Position numbers and translations under genes: made by a program. The notes under the pieces are model-generated. The model did not search any database. It was not told the origin of the DNA and worked only from the letters and a program-made list of their open reading frames with translations. From NCBI GenBank assembly GCA_022478985.1, contig JAKSZP010017492.1, positions 1 through 64,000 of the forward strand: a stretch of DNA of 64,000 nucleotides, in the 5' to 3' direction. Of the stretch, positions 23,881-34,589 are shown one piece after another (the first letter of the stretch is position 1; the number at the start of each line of letters is the position of its first letter). The DNA comes from Massospora cicadina. Lineage: Eukaryota; Entomophthoromycota; Entomophthoromycetes; Entomophthorales; Entomophthoraceae.

Positions 23881-25083
23881 TCAACTTTGTTGCATTGTGC
23901 ACTGCATTTTCGCCCAAATTGCGGTTGCATTGTTCCTCAGTATGTGCATGACTGAAGACGCTTTGTGGCTCAATCTGGTTACTGTGAAAATTTTCGACCT
24001 GGGCATATTGTTCTGATTGGTTGGTTTGGTGAATCTCCAAAATATCCTACCAAATTTGTCCAGGGTTGATGGCAGACTCCACGTGTGCCACCGCTTTGGC
24101 CGCTGTTCTCTTGGGGCTTTTTGTGCTGCTTTACGCTGTTTACTTGTAACTGGGTCCACGATGGAGTAAAGTCCATCTTCACCCCAGCAGAATGGGTGGT
24201 GGCCATCAGTCATTTTGGCGAAGTTTTCATTATCTTCGTCCATAGCTTCTTCACAAGAATTATATTCCAACAAGCCCTCTTTCACAGGGCATGCATGTTC
24301 CTTGTGGCCCAGTGAGCCACAGTGGTTGCAAATGGGTGGTGCGCATTCCGGTGTAACTAGGAATGCAGCTGACTGGCCCCCATCTGCAAAGTGAAATTCT
24401 GCTGTGCGGGGAATTCTGGATAAATCCTCTTCCACTTCTGGGAAGGGGTTGATTACAGCGATAGCTTTGCCCGTGCACAGGTTGGGCATCAAGCAAAATT
24501 GCTGTAATTCGAGTTGTTGGTTTTCTCTGTAGGCCACGAGACCTTTGCAGAGCTCCTCCAAATTACCTTACAATGCAGGTTGGTCGGGAGCGAGTCAAAG
24601 GAGATGAACAAAGTTTTCGCTTTGTTCCATCTGGTGCGTGATGTGTGCACAATTTTTTTTGCCCTCAGGGAGGGCAATTTCCACGCAAATTTTTGCTGCG
24701 GCATCAGCTTCATTGGCTGTTTCAAAACCAATATCAATCCAGCTGCGGCCCATGTTGTTGGTGGCTATGTACACCGCGTGAGGGAAAAGTGAGGGCTATG
24801 CCTCACATGTTTTCTCCCACAGGGTCAGTGACTCATCCCCAAGGAAGAGTCTGATCCCGTGTTCCACCTTTGACAAAGGTTGGATAAATTGAATGTACAT
24901 GTATTGCGCGTGCTTTACAGTAAATACCATAAACCCAGATGGTGTCTGAGTTTGTGATTTCTTTGCAGATTGGGTTCCTGGTCCCTCTCCAGGGCGTTTC
25001 TTGCCCTTAGTTGCACCGTTAAGCGCACCACTTGCCGTGACGCTTGCCCATGTTGTATTATTTTTGTTAATAAAGTCGCCCAT
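23881..25083 (-). pseudogene. LINE ORF1: Gag-like RNA-binding protein
   Basis: Starts at ATG 25083 (MGDFINKNNTTWASVTASGA), with a basic Lys/Arg-rich N-terminus (KGKKRPGEGP). A first piece runs to 24796, a middle piece is in 24489-24737, and the C-terminal piece at 23881-24561 carries one zinc knuckle CNHCGSLGHKEHAC (C-x2-C-x4-H-x4-C, all ligands present). Such proteins coat the LINE RNA. At least one stop and two frameshifts break it. Confidence 0.85.
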
Positions 25084-25163
25084 CTTTCCTGTGTATGATT
25101 ATCCAAATTTGCTGTTCAAATCAATCGTAGTAACTAAAGTGATTGTTACGAGAAAAAAAAGCG

Positions 25164-25540
25164 CCAGATGTCACAACTCTTAATATTATTAATCCTTTTC
25201 CTTCTTGGGTTTATATTGCTGAATGCGACATATAAAACCCCTATTATATATTATATTAGAAGTATGCCATTAATTCTATATATATATTTGTAATTGACTT
25301 CACTAAGTCCAATCACCTGGCTTTCCATTAGACGAATAATCAAGCTAATAGGACATAAGTGTGGAATTGGCACCGTTTTAAACAAAAAGATAGTTTTGTT
25401 GTGCAACTTAATCAGCCTCAGTATTGACCGTCAGGCTCCTTGGCATAGCACCATTGAGCTTAAAATAAATGCTCTACAGGTTGGTGCTTACTACAAGGGC
25501 TAAGCCAATTCTTAATAATACCTGCAACTTATTGATCACA
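25164..25540. other. Right TSD of the LINE and AT-rich flank
   Basis: 25164-25181 is the right copy of the LINE target duplication. The following 350 bp are AT-rich, with a tatata-rich tract near 25245-25290. I see no gene, repeat pair or RNA there. Confidence 0.5.
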
Positions 25541-27578
25541 CCATGGAAGATAACTTAATTCATAGTGTCAACCACTGGGTGCACAATGGAAGTAGTGAAG
25601 AAGATGATCAAATGGGAAATTCTCTAATTGTTCCACATGAAGAAGTTTGAGGAAATCCTATAGAGATTCCAAATTCATCGTCTAATTTGGATCTCTAATT
25701 AAGGAGTTAAAGAGTTACTTCATGGAGTCATTAACCCAAGAGAAAGAAACTGCAAAAGGGCATCCACCATAGAATTTCTATCATGAACTTGTATGAATCC
25801 ATTTTTCACCCAGAGAGTTATGGGCCAAATACAAATATCTCTCGCTATATTTTGGAATTAATAAACTAAAGCGCTTAATCATATCATACACTTACCAGGT
25901 GTCCATAATAAGGAACTTCACCATCATATCAATACCTAAGGGGCTTACGGATGACCTACGAGCAGATATAGAATTTAGCATCACAAAGTATAGGAGACAT
26001 CCTCCATTTGATTAAAGCAAACCATTCCTAAAAATTTAAGCACCATAATATAATGGAATGGATGATTTCCAGTGTTGTCAAATATGTAAAGGAAGTTGTG
26101 AAGTTACTTAAGCAAAGACATCTCAGAGTTAATGAAACTACTGTGATTACTTTACGCCTTTGCTGAAGAGCTCCATTGACAGGTTATCAAAGCTCATGGA
26201 AAATGGCAGAATAAGCTTATACTAGCCTACACCAGTAGAAAGAACAGAACTTCGTTCTTAAGGCCTGGCTTAAGCAAGCCCTATGGCAAATTTATGAGCT
26301 GGAGGACAATTGAGCCTATGAGACCTTATCAGTGTCAAAAAATATCATATCTTTAGTAGCTTACGTCAAACAGGACCCAGCGAATCATGTGACTCAAGCG
26401 TCTACTTTTTCAATTACCAAGCGGCTCAGCAAATTGGAGAGAGACTTGAGAGGCAAAAACCAGTTAAGAGGACATTAACAAAATCTATAGTCGCCTCAAT
26501 GAAGCTGAGAAACACTGGAATACTTTCAAGGAGGGTCAAAAACAAAGTGACTATCCTCCTCAGAGAATTGGGTGCAGGAGATGAAGAGGACTTGAAAATG
26601 CTATTGGAGTATTGGACAATGGGAACAAGCTTTTTCTAACAAACCACTCATCCTCTTGCTAACAATTTCATGATTTGGACATGTACACTAAGAACTGGAA
26701 AACAATATTTCCTTCTTGAAAAAAAAACATTCTGCTGGATGCTATTCCAAGGCTACCCTGGAGGAAATGGAGCAGCATCTCAAACATCTACTAGGTAAAT
26801 ACGTCAATTAGAACACCTAGTTGAACAGAGTAGCGTAAGAACTGATATTACCAAATCTGAAGCTTTCAGAGTATACGTCATTATTAGATTAAATGCCACT
26901 ACCTTTAAGCCTATGTTCAAGGACAAATTAACACCTAGAAAAGGGAGTATTACATCTTTCCTCTATGTTTATGAAGCCGCGATGGAAGGTGTGACCAATC
27001 ATCAGAAAAGGTTAATCATAGTTGTCTTATTAAAGCTGTAAGGCTCAAGAGGTTATGGTGCCTCATATGGACGACCTGAATAATTGAGAAGCTAAAAAGG
27101 CGCTTATCAAGGAATTTAGGGCAGATAAGAAACTGATATTGACTGTACGTGCATTCTTGAGAGTCACGCTATGCCAAAATGAAACTCTTGCCAGATTTTC
27201 TAACCGATTTTATATAGATGCTCAAACGCTGTTAACCTTGAAAATGCTGAATCTAGATAATGCCATAGTCACCGTCGTTGCTGGTTTACATAGTAACCCT
27301 AACCTTAACATGCACATCACATATGTCAAATGAAGCTTATTCTCTGTATCAGAAACTAAAGAAGTCCTTCTCAATGTAGGTGACATACACAAGATGGAGA
27401 CCTCACAAAAAGCCTCTAGAAACCCAGAGTATATGTCATGGAAGAAGCAAAGCTTAAAAAGGAGGAAAAGCCAAGATGCAACTACTGTAAGAATTTTTAA
27501 TTATACCAAGGATATGTGTTTCAAGAAGAAGCCTACCTTACTGATCATAGAAAAGTAAGGTCAGCTTAGGGTCAGTGC
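25541..27578 (+). pseudogene. Remnant G: gag of a decayed gypsy element
   Basis: Possible start MEDNLIHSVNHW at 25542, then many stops. 27139-27333 (TVRAFLRVTLCQNETLARFS, then NRFYIDAQTLLTLKM) matches the F capsid end (TITFQWNENITSFAERFMVE). Near 27475-27520 a zinc-knuckle remnant reads C-N-Y-C-K-N-F, then after a frameshift T-K-D-M-C; the His position looks like Tyr. B is inserted right after it. Gag normally builds the virus-like particle. Confidence 0.65.
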
Positions 27579-28865
27579 TGTAAGTCTGAGGGAGCGTCCC
27601 CTCCACTTGGACTGGCTGGCATTCCCATTACTATCAAAAGGGGTCCAAGAAGGCCAGCTGCCCCACACATCTCCCAGGGCGACCTTGCCCATGTGGTGGA
27701 TGAGCGATGGGTAACAGCTTACCCTTTAAGGACCCCGCCACCCGTCCTAGTATTAGCTTTGAAAAGATTGATGTAACAAATTAAAGGGATTTGTGCTGAG
27801 CTATTGGAGAGTCAGCATTCTCTGGGGATAAAAGGTAAAATGAAGTCAAGGGCAACGAGCCTTTGCATCATGTCCTGAGATCCACAAACCCTCAGCTTAA
27901 AATCCCAACTGGTGTGTACTTTTGGTAAACAAAGCGTCATGTGTCAAATCTTTGGCAAAGCTCACCAATGGCATTGGGTCATTGAGAAATGTTGCCAACA
28001 GTTTGCTACCTTCTTGAAAACATCATAATTTTTTCATTAATATCTCACACTTGGTCAAACAGATGCCAAAGCAACAGGTGTGGGTGGGTTGGGCGCCCCA
28101 CACCCATTCCTGACCTTTTGGGACTGCTCCTACATGGGGTGGCCTTAATAGATTCCCACTGACCGTTGGGTGAGATGCCATCAATCCAGTCATCATAACT
28201 GCAGGAAATCTGCTTTTTGGGCATCTGGTGACAAAACAATTGCAATTTGGCCTGCCACTGATAATTTGAGATTTGATTAAAAATGATTCGTTTATCTCCC
28301 CCCTTGCTCAGTTTTCGCCAAGCTAGGCCAAATCTCAAGAACCCCAATCCCCCGTTTTCCCAAGCTATTCCCCAAATCAATCGTCTATTTAAGCAGTTGT
28401 AACATAATGAGAAAATTGACAGTCTATTCTCTTGTTTTTAATTCCTCTAAAAATCTTCCCACACTAAAATTTATTTATAAAAGTTCGAATTTTTCTTGCC
28501 AAACCCCTTGACATTTGTGATGTGGCCCTGTGGCCAGGCATATCAACTCGGTTGTCTCATTCATATTACTAGCTTTAATTACCACCATAGTCACTTGGGC
28601 CTATTGTGTCAAGGCCTTTATGAATTTTTCCCCAGGATTGCAACTCCCTATGCCCTGGCCCATTGGCCCTGGGATTACAACTACCTGGCTAATCACTTAG
28701 TTGTTAGCTACACTTGTGGCCCGTCAGCACTCCATTGTTGTTCATCTCTCATCCTATTATAACGTCATCTGAGCGGTAATTCCCCTGGCATTTCAGTTCG
28801 CCTTTTGGATGCTTCTGCATTCTGACTGGCAGGACAGTCTAAACTTTATCTGCTGTATCCTGATA
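27579..28865 (+). repeat. 5' LTR of chromovirus B
   Basis: Starts TGTAAGTCTGAGGG, ends at about tcctgata, 1287 bp. Pairs with 34590-36002 and belongs to the same family as the A LTRs and the solo LTR (shared start, the ggtggccttg segment, and the ggcattt..ttcgccttttgga segment near the 3' end). A TATA-like ctatttaag at 28383-28391 sits about 31 bp upstream of ttgacagtc, the probable transcription start. Confidence 0.85.
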
Positions 28866-29389
28866 TAATTGACTGTCCATTGTTTCTGGCCACTACTGCC
28901 CTCCTCATTTAAATGGGTGACGCAGTGGTTACCATCTTCCATATGAACGTTCAGTCAGTAGCCTGCCTTCTGTTGTTTGTCTGGTCGAATGCTGATCTTA
29001 TAAGCAATTCCCAGTTGGCTTTAAAGGAATTCCTTCATGGCCAAATTGTTCCATTACCCTCTACTTTCCCCCAGTCCGCCCTCAAAGTGGAAACTTTATG
29101 ATTGGCTTTACTGATTTGGCCTCACCTTCTGATACTGACGTAGTTCAGTATCTGTATTGGCTCCAGGCCCTTTTGGCGCCCCTACACCCAAGTTGGTTGC
29201 TCCAGCTCACTTTTCTGAAAGTCAATGGAAGTCCAGCTTGAAGAGGATGTGATGCAACCCATTGTTCGCACTAATTTTGACCCTATAAAGAAACCGGCTC
29301 TTTCCCCCAATTTAGTTACAATCTCTTCTGTGTCATCAGAAATGACTGCATCCACCAATAGACAAAATCACGCCTAAATTCTATTACTA
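28866..29389 (+). pseudogene. Element B: gag-like 5' coding remnant
   Basis: 28913-29101 contains LKEFLHGQIVPLPSTFPQ, the counterpart of KFFHGQLVPYSTTFPS in A. The primer-binding position directly after the LTR reads TAATTGACTGTCC. GACTGTC there is the reverse complement of GACAGTC at the proposed transcript start in the LTR. No zinc knuckle is seen. Confidence 0.55.
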
Positions 29390-29960
29390 ATGATAATTTG
29401 TATCAGGGCAAACCAGGTGTCCTTTATGGTTTTGGTCAACACTCAAGCAGCGGGCAACTTAATGAGTTTGGAGTTGGCCCAGAAGCTGGACCTTAACTTG
29501 GACCTGGGGCCAGCAGTATTGGTCACCTCGTCAGCTTCCCAGCCATCCTATAAAGTATGGCGCCCAGTACCCTTCTCAGTTCACCAGTTTAGATTTTACT
29601 ATTGCTCCTTGGCAATGCTAACCTTGTGTTACCAGCGATTTTGGGTGTGGGTTGGTGTCATTTCCACCATGTGCAAATCCACTTTGAATCTAACACACTG
29701 TCATTTTCTACAGTCAGGTGGAGGGCGAGTTTACTTTACTAGATTACCTTACCAAAGCTCAAAATTGTGGATTGTTACATCCATCATATCTTCTGTAGAT
29801 TTTTCGCCAGATTTCCACTTTGGTGATGGGCTATAAGACCATTTTCAACTCTAAGAAAGTTACCTGTTTACCCCACATACTGAGTTTAACTTGAAGTTTA
29901 AGACTACGGTGCAGGTGGTGAGCTTAAACTGCCCACTATACCTCCATATAGCAGAGGCGG
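29390..29960 (+). pseudogene. Element B: aspartic protease remnant
   Basis: Open stretch 29390-29836 (148 codons). The active-site region reads MVLVNTQAAGNLMSLELAQK, so D-T-G-A is replaced by N-T-Q-A. The following LDLNLDLGPAV matches LDLEVDLGPPV in A. The frame stays open for a long way despite the missing catalytic Asp. Confidence 0.75.
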
Positions 29961-30261
29961 GTGTCACCCTTGATTCTTAGTTGGATGACATTCTTAAGAA
30001 CGGCTGTTTATTTAGAGACAGCTTCTGTGGCCTTTCCCATATTCTTTTCCAAGAAGGCTGATGGTTCTCTTCATCCCTGTGTGGATTACGACCACCTCAA
30101 CAATATCACAGTCCATGATCCTTACCCACTGCCATTGGAAGAGACAATTGGCCAAGCAATTGCAAAGTCATGAGCGTTTTTAAAACTTGTTCAAGTCAAC
30201 GCCTTTAATCAAATTTTGGTAAAGGAAGGTCAGGAATGGCTTACCACTATCTGTATGAGAT
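29961..30261 (+). pseudogene. Element B: reverse transcriptase, N-terminal part
   Basis: 29961-30173 reads FSKKADGSLHPCVDYDHLNN, then ITVHDPYPLPLEET, the fingers motif (K-x-D-G-x-x-R-x-C-x-D-Y-x-x-L-N). It continues to VNAFNQILVKEGQEWLTTI and is then cut by a nested LTR element. The target copy gagat (30257-30261) precedes that insert. Confidence 0.8.
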
Positions 30262-32046
30262 TGTAATGGTCATGTTGAACCGATTGATAAGTTTTGACTT
30301 ATGATTTGGAATACTAAATCCTAGGTTGAAATGCTTTTGGGTTATTTTGACAGTTTATGTGGGGCCTAGAGCTGGGCTCTGCCCCTCCCAAGCTATCATT
30401 TAAGCTCTTAGGGCCTAAAGACTAGTGCAGAGGGGCTCCCCAGAAGGGCGACCTTAAAGAATTGGGCCCACATGAAGTCTAAACTCAGTTCAGAATTATT
30501 TCTCATTTTTATACGCTCAAGTGGGTCTCTCAGGTGGCCTCAGGGCCGCCCTTACCATGTCTTACCTGGTATCCTGCGGTGAACCTAGTTTTTATACCTA
30601 AACATATTGTTGTCTCTGGGTGTCAATTTGAGGTGCCAAATCCTCTAGATTTTTTAAATCCACTGGGTTTTTCCCGACATGTTGCTCGCAGTGCCATTTT
30701 ATATTGAGATTTAAATTTGTTTTTATGATTATTTTATTAATAAAGTAATCAGGCTGAATTCAGGGCCAAAATCCTTGTTTACCTTTGTCATTTTTTATCA
30801 TTTTTGAATTTCTCTAAATCTGAGGTTGGATTGGTGAGTATGACAAGTCAAAACACTTACCTTGAGGGAACTTCATATCAAGAAATATTTTGGTGTCCAA
30901 CTGCCAATCCTAAGGCAAGATGGCGGTCAAAAAGTGGGATTTTTTCATCTGTTACATTATTCTGAACTCATTGTGCTGTTAGCACGCCACCAGATCCCCA
31001 GTTTAACCTAACCTCATTGGTTGCTTCAGGTCCCAAAATGTCAAGTAAACAGACCAGAGGGGAGCCAGTGACTGTTGGCCAACCCTGGACCAGAAGTGAT
31101 CGCCAGTCTGAAATCTCAGTAGGGCTTCCCAATAACCAGGGATCTGAATGGCACTGAGGGGACCTGTCCCAGCAGGGCCCTCACCCCATAGTCAGCTCAC
31201 CCTGTGTGGGATAACCGCCCAGCTATGCGTTGGGCGCGTTTCCCCCACCTGTTGGACTGGCTCTTGCAATCTGGTTTCAGCTCCATGTTTACCACAGAAG
31301 CCCTAATGGTGGTTATCTCCAGCTATGGGGCACCCACTTGTGCTCCTTCTTAGCGGGGGGGTAATGTAATGGTCAGGCTGAACCAATTGATACATTTCAA
31401 CTCAAGAATGGATTCTAAATCTCAAGCCAAAAAGCTTTTGGCTATTTTGGCAGTTTATATGGGGTCCGATGTTGGGCTTTGCCCCTCCCAAGCTATTTTT
31501 TATGCTCTTAGGGGCCTAAAGTATAGTGCAGAGGGGCTCCCCAGAAGGGCGACCTTAAAGGTCAGGCCCACGTGACTCTGAACTCAGTTCAAAATTCTTT
31601 CTCATTCACTGCGCATATGTGGGTCTCTCTGGTGGCCTTGGACCTGCCCTTGCCATGTCTTACTTGGTATCCTGTGGCAACCTAGTTTTTAACTAAACAA
31701 AAATGTTAGCTCTGGGCATTGATTGGAGGCGTTAAATCCTTCAGGGGTTTTTAATCTACTGGGTTTTTTCCTCATGTCAGTTTCAGTGCCATTTTATTGA
31801 AATTTAAATTCATTTTTGTGTTTTTTTTGTTAATAAAAAAGTCATGCATAATTTGGGGCCAAAAATCAACTTACTGTGTTTTTTTCTCAATTTCTAAAAT
31901 TTCTCTAAATCTGAGGTTGTATTGTTGAGTATGACGAGTCAAAAACTTACCTCGAGGGAACCTCATATCAGACAAGCTTTTGGCGTCCATCCGCCAATTT
32001 TAAGGCAAGATGGCAGTCGAAATCTGAGATGTTTTCATCTGTTACA
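30262..32046 (+). mobile_element. Small non-autonomous LTR element (TRIM-like) nested in B
   Basis: 1785 bp with LTRs 30262-30956 (695 bp) and 31365-32046 (682 bp). Both start TGTAATGGTCA and end ATCTGTTACA. They are flanked by the perfect 5-bp TSD gagat (30257-30261 and 32047-32051). The 408-bp interior has a purine tract (agcgggggggtaa, 31352-31364) before the 3' LTR and no pol domain. LTRs are roughly 80% alike by eye. It must have used the enzymes of another element. Confidence 0.9.
30957..31364 (+). other. Interior of the small LTR element
   Basis: Contains a possible primer site ATTCTGAACT (30959-30968) and two small open stretches: 31038-31157 (39 codons, MSSKQTRGEPVTVGQPWTR) and 31225-31353 (42 codons, MRWARFPHLLDWLLQ, ending just before the purine tract). 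They may be the two ends of a lost Gag ORF; I recognise neither. No protease, RT or integrase motif is present. Confidence 0.6.
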
Positions 32047-32430
32047 GAGATAAGGCATATTTCAAATATGAGTGATGCCCTTTGGGATGAAGAATTCACC
32101 CTCAACATTCCAGAAAATCATTGATAGCGTGTTAGGGGATCTCATATTTTCCTGCGCGGGCTCATATATTGACAGCATCTTGGTACATCCTCCCTCCCCC
32201 CAAACAACATGCAATGTACCTGGATGCGGTAGTGGCTGTCCTTTAAAAGGATGTCTTGTTCGTCAAACTGTTAAAAAGTGATTTTTGGAAGAAGTCACTT
32301 TCTTGGGTAATCTTGTTTTGAAAGGTTATATGCCATCCCACCCAGAAAACTGGATGCTATATGCGATTAGCCAACTCCAACGACTCAGAAGCAATTGAGG
32401 AGCTTCTTGGGTAATATCATATTCCTGAAA
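32047..32430 (+). pseudogene. Element B: reverse transcriptase, C-terminal part
   Basis: Continues the RT after the nested element: MMPFGMKNSPSTFQKIIDSV, then SYIDSILVHPPSPQ, where YxDD reads YIDS (A has YIDN, C has YFDD). Then a frameshifted FLEEVTFLGNLVLKG. Joining 30256 to 32047 puts the two RT halves in their normal order. Confidence 0.8.
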
Positions 32431-33225
32431 AATTCTCTCCCATGCTCTCACAGCTAGCCGCCCCTCTCCATCCGCTCATGTGCAAAAATGCCCCCTTTTG
32501 CTGGACGCCTGAGTGCTAGCAGGCATTCAAACTATTAAAGAAGATCTCTTGTTGCCTCCCATCATTAAGCATGCAAATCCTTCCAAAACATTATACTTTA
32601 ACATGCATTCATCTTCCGCTGCAGTAGGGACTATCTTGCTTAAGGAGCACAATAGTGTGGTTACTCGGTTGATTACTTCTCCCATAAGTTTTCTTTCACT
32701 GAGAAATCCTAGGCCATCTATAACAAGGAGTTGGCCACCGTGGCTTGAGCCTTGACCCACTGGCAATATCTCTTACAGGGTGCTCAGCACGATTTGACTG
32801 TGTGGACTGACCACCAGGCTCTTATATTTCCGAAAGCCACTGAAGTTGGCACACCATTAGGAAAAGACCTTCTGGGATTGTGCAGCTATATAAAAAATTT
32901 GAGTTTGTGAAGGGAGCTTTGAATGATCATCCCAATTTTCTAAGCCGTGACCCTGAGAATTGCAAAGTTGATTCAGAGAGGCGGATCCTATTACAGCATT
33001 TCCCCATTCAAATTTTGGCTTTTGTTCCTCCCACAGTTTCTGCAGCAGATTTAGCTTCAGATGCGCCTTTGGTGTTGCAGGTCTTAGATGCGCAGTTGGC
33101 ATGTGCAGAAGGGGTGGACTGTATGGAGCGGTTGTTACTCCCTGCTTCCAAGAATTCTTTATTCTTTGTCGAGGGGATCATTCAGTTTATGTCAAGGGTG
33201 TGGGTCCCTCTCCTTCTTTAAGCAT
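32431..33225 (+). pseudogene. Element B: RNase H and integrase linker
   Basis: 32513-32755 carries TLYFNMHSSSAAVGTILLKE, a degraded RNase H first strand, and 32800-32830 holds the TDHQAL box. 32880-33221 (113 codons) holds HPNFLSRDPENCK, the RNase H end, and then the linker ILAFVPPTVSAADLASDAPL shared with A. Confidence 0.75.
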
Positions 33226-34030
33226 AAGTAACTCAGACTCATTACGACCACCCCTCAGTTGGTCACCCAAGAAATAAGAAATGCATCAATCTAGTAAAAC
33301 GTACCTATAACTGGCTGGGCTTGTCAAAGGATGTTCTGGCATGGATTACCAACTGTGTGACTTACACATGGGCTAAATTGGATCAGTCTGGGAAAAATGG
33401 TTTTCTTCACCCCTTGCAACAGGCGAGGGTCCATGAATATTGGTGTCCAAGAGATTTAAATTTTTGAGCTACCTAGCTACAAGGGGTACACAATGGTCAT
33501 GGTGGTTGTAGACCGCTTCACTAAAGTATACTGTTTAGCCCATGCTCCTCCGCTATTACTTTTAAAGAAACTGCCCGCCTATCTTTGTGACACGTGTTTT
33601 TTATGTTTAGTCTTCCACAGGAAATAGTCAGTGAATGCAGGCCTTAACTTATGGCACAGTTTTGGAACATGCTCTTGGAAATTTTGAAGTTCACGTCCTA
33701 TTGCTCCACTGCATACTATCCACAGTTGGGTGGCCAAACTAAACAGTTTAATTAGATCTTGGAGCAGTACCTGCAGTGCTACTCTGCATCTGCTCAGGAT
33801 ACTTGGACTGATGACCTTCCTCTCGCTCAGTTTGTGTATAATAATGAAACGCATGCCTCCACTGATTTTTCCCTGTATGAAGCGAAATTGGGGTACAACC
33901 ACTCATTTTTGGTTGGCACATGCCTTCTCCCAGAGGTGCCAGCTGCCGCTGACCACGCTAAGCACATCTGGGCCACACAGTCCTTGGTTCAGAAGCATTT
34001 AACTAAGGCCATAAGTGACTACAAACAGTT
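33226..34030 (+). pseudogene. Element B: integrase remnant
   Basis: The zinc-binding region is near 33235-33375 (THYDHPSVGHP, KRTYNWLGLSKDV). The catalytic core is shifted. The second Asp position reads IVSECRP (Asp to Glu) and the third reads GGQTKQFN (Glu to Lys). 33759-34037 is an open 92-codon stretch with DDLPLAQFVYNNETHASTDF, the helix after the active site. All three catalytic positions look damaged. Confidence 0.75.
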
Positions 34031-34589
34031 CACATAATAAAAGCGGGTCCTGACTTATGAAATTAAGGTGGGTTCATATGTCATGCTCATCATGCGCCAC
34101 TTGTGGATGAAGGTCCCCTCATTCAAGTTTGTAAGTAAACGCTCTTGACCTATTTGGTGGAAGAAGACAAAAAATGTTGCTTTGCCTTTAAAATTACCAC
34201 CTCATTGGAAGCAACATCCTGTTTTCCATGTCTCTCAGTTGTCCTCATTCAAGGGGGCGATCCTGTCAGAACCAGAGCCCATTGTGGTTGAGAAGGTTGA
34301 GGAAACTGAAGTTGACAGCATTCTGGCTTCCTGATGCTCACGCCAATCAGTTCAATATTTAGTTACATGAAAAGACTACCCACCATTGAAAATAGCAAGG
34401 TTGGTGCTTAGGAATGTGTTAACTGCTTGGAGCTTGTTGAGGCCTTTCATGATACCCACCCTGATGACCCCCGCTCACCCCCCAAAATTGCTACGTTGAT
34501 GGTGATCAAGTTACCCAAGGCCAATAAGAATGTGGCACTCGCCCTGTTTCCTGGTTTTGGTGCTCCCCTTTGGGAAAAGGGAAGGATAA
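34031..34589 (+). pseudogene. Element B: post-integrase tail, chromodomain, polypurine tract
   Basis: 34200-34260 matches the WKxHPVFHxSxL segment. About 34275-34480 is a broken chromodomain (VEETEVDSILAS, then QSVQYLVT). 34570-34589 (tgggaaaagggaaggataa) is the polypurine tract that primes plus-strand synthesis, ending at the 3' LTR start. Confidence 0.7.

Larger units (their letters stand above)
19898..25163 (-). mobile_element. Full-length LINE retrotransposon
   Basis: A 5266-bp non-LTR element bounded by a perfect 18-bp direct repeat (ccagatgtcacaactctt at 19880-19897 and 25164-25181), its TSD. On the minus strand it has an approximately 80-nt 5' leader, ORF1 with a zinc knuckle, ORF2 with AP-type endonuclease, reverse transcriptase and a C-terminal cysteine motif, then a short 3' UTR ending AAATAAA. 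Because the 5' end is present it is not 5'-truncated. Frameshifts show it is dead. I cannot decide between Tad-like and L1/Tx1-like clades. Confidence 0.9.
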
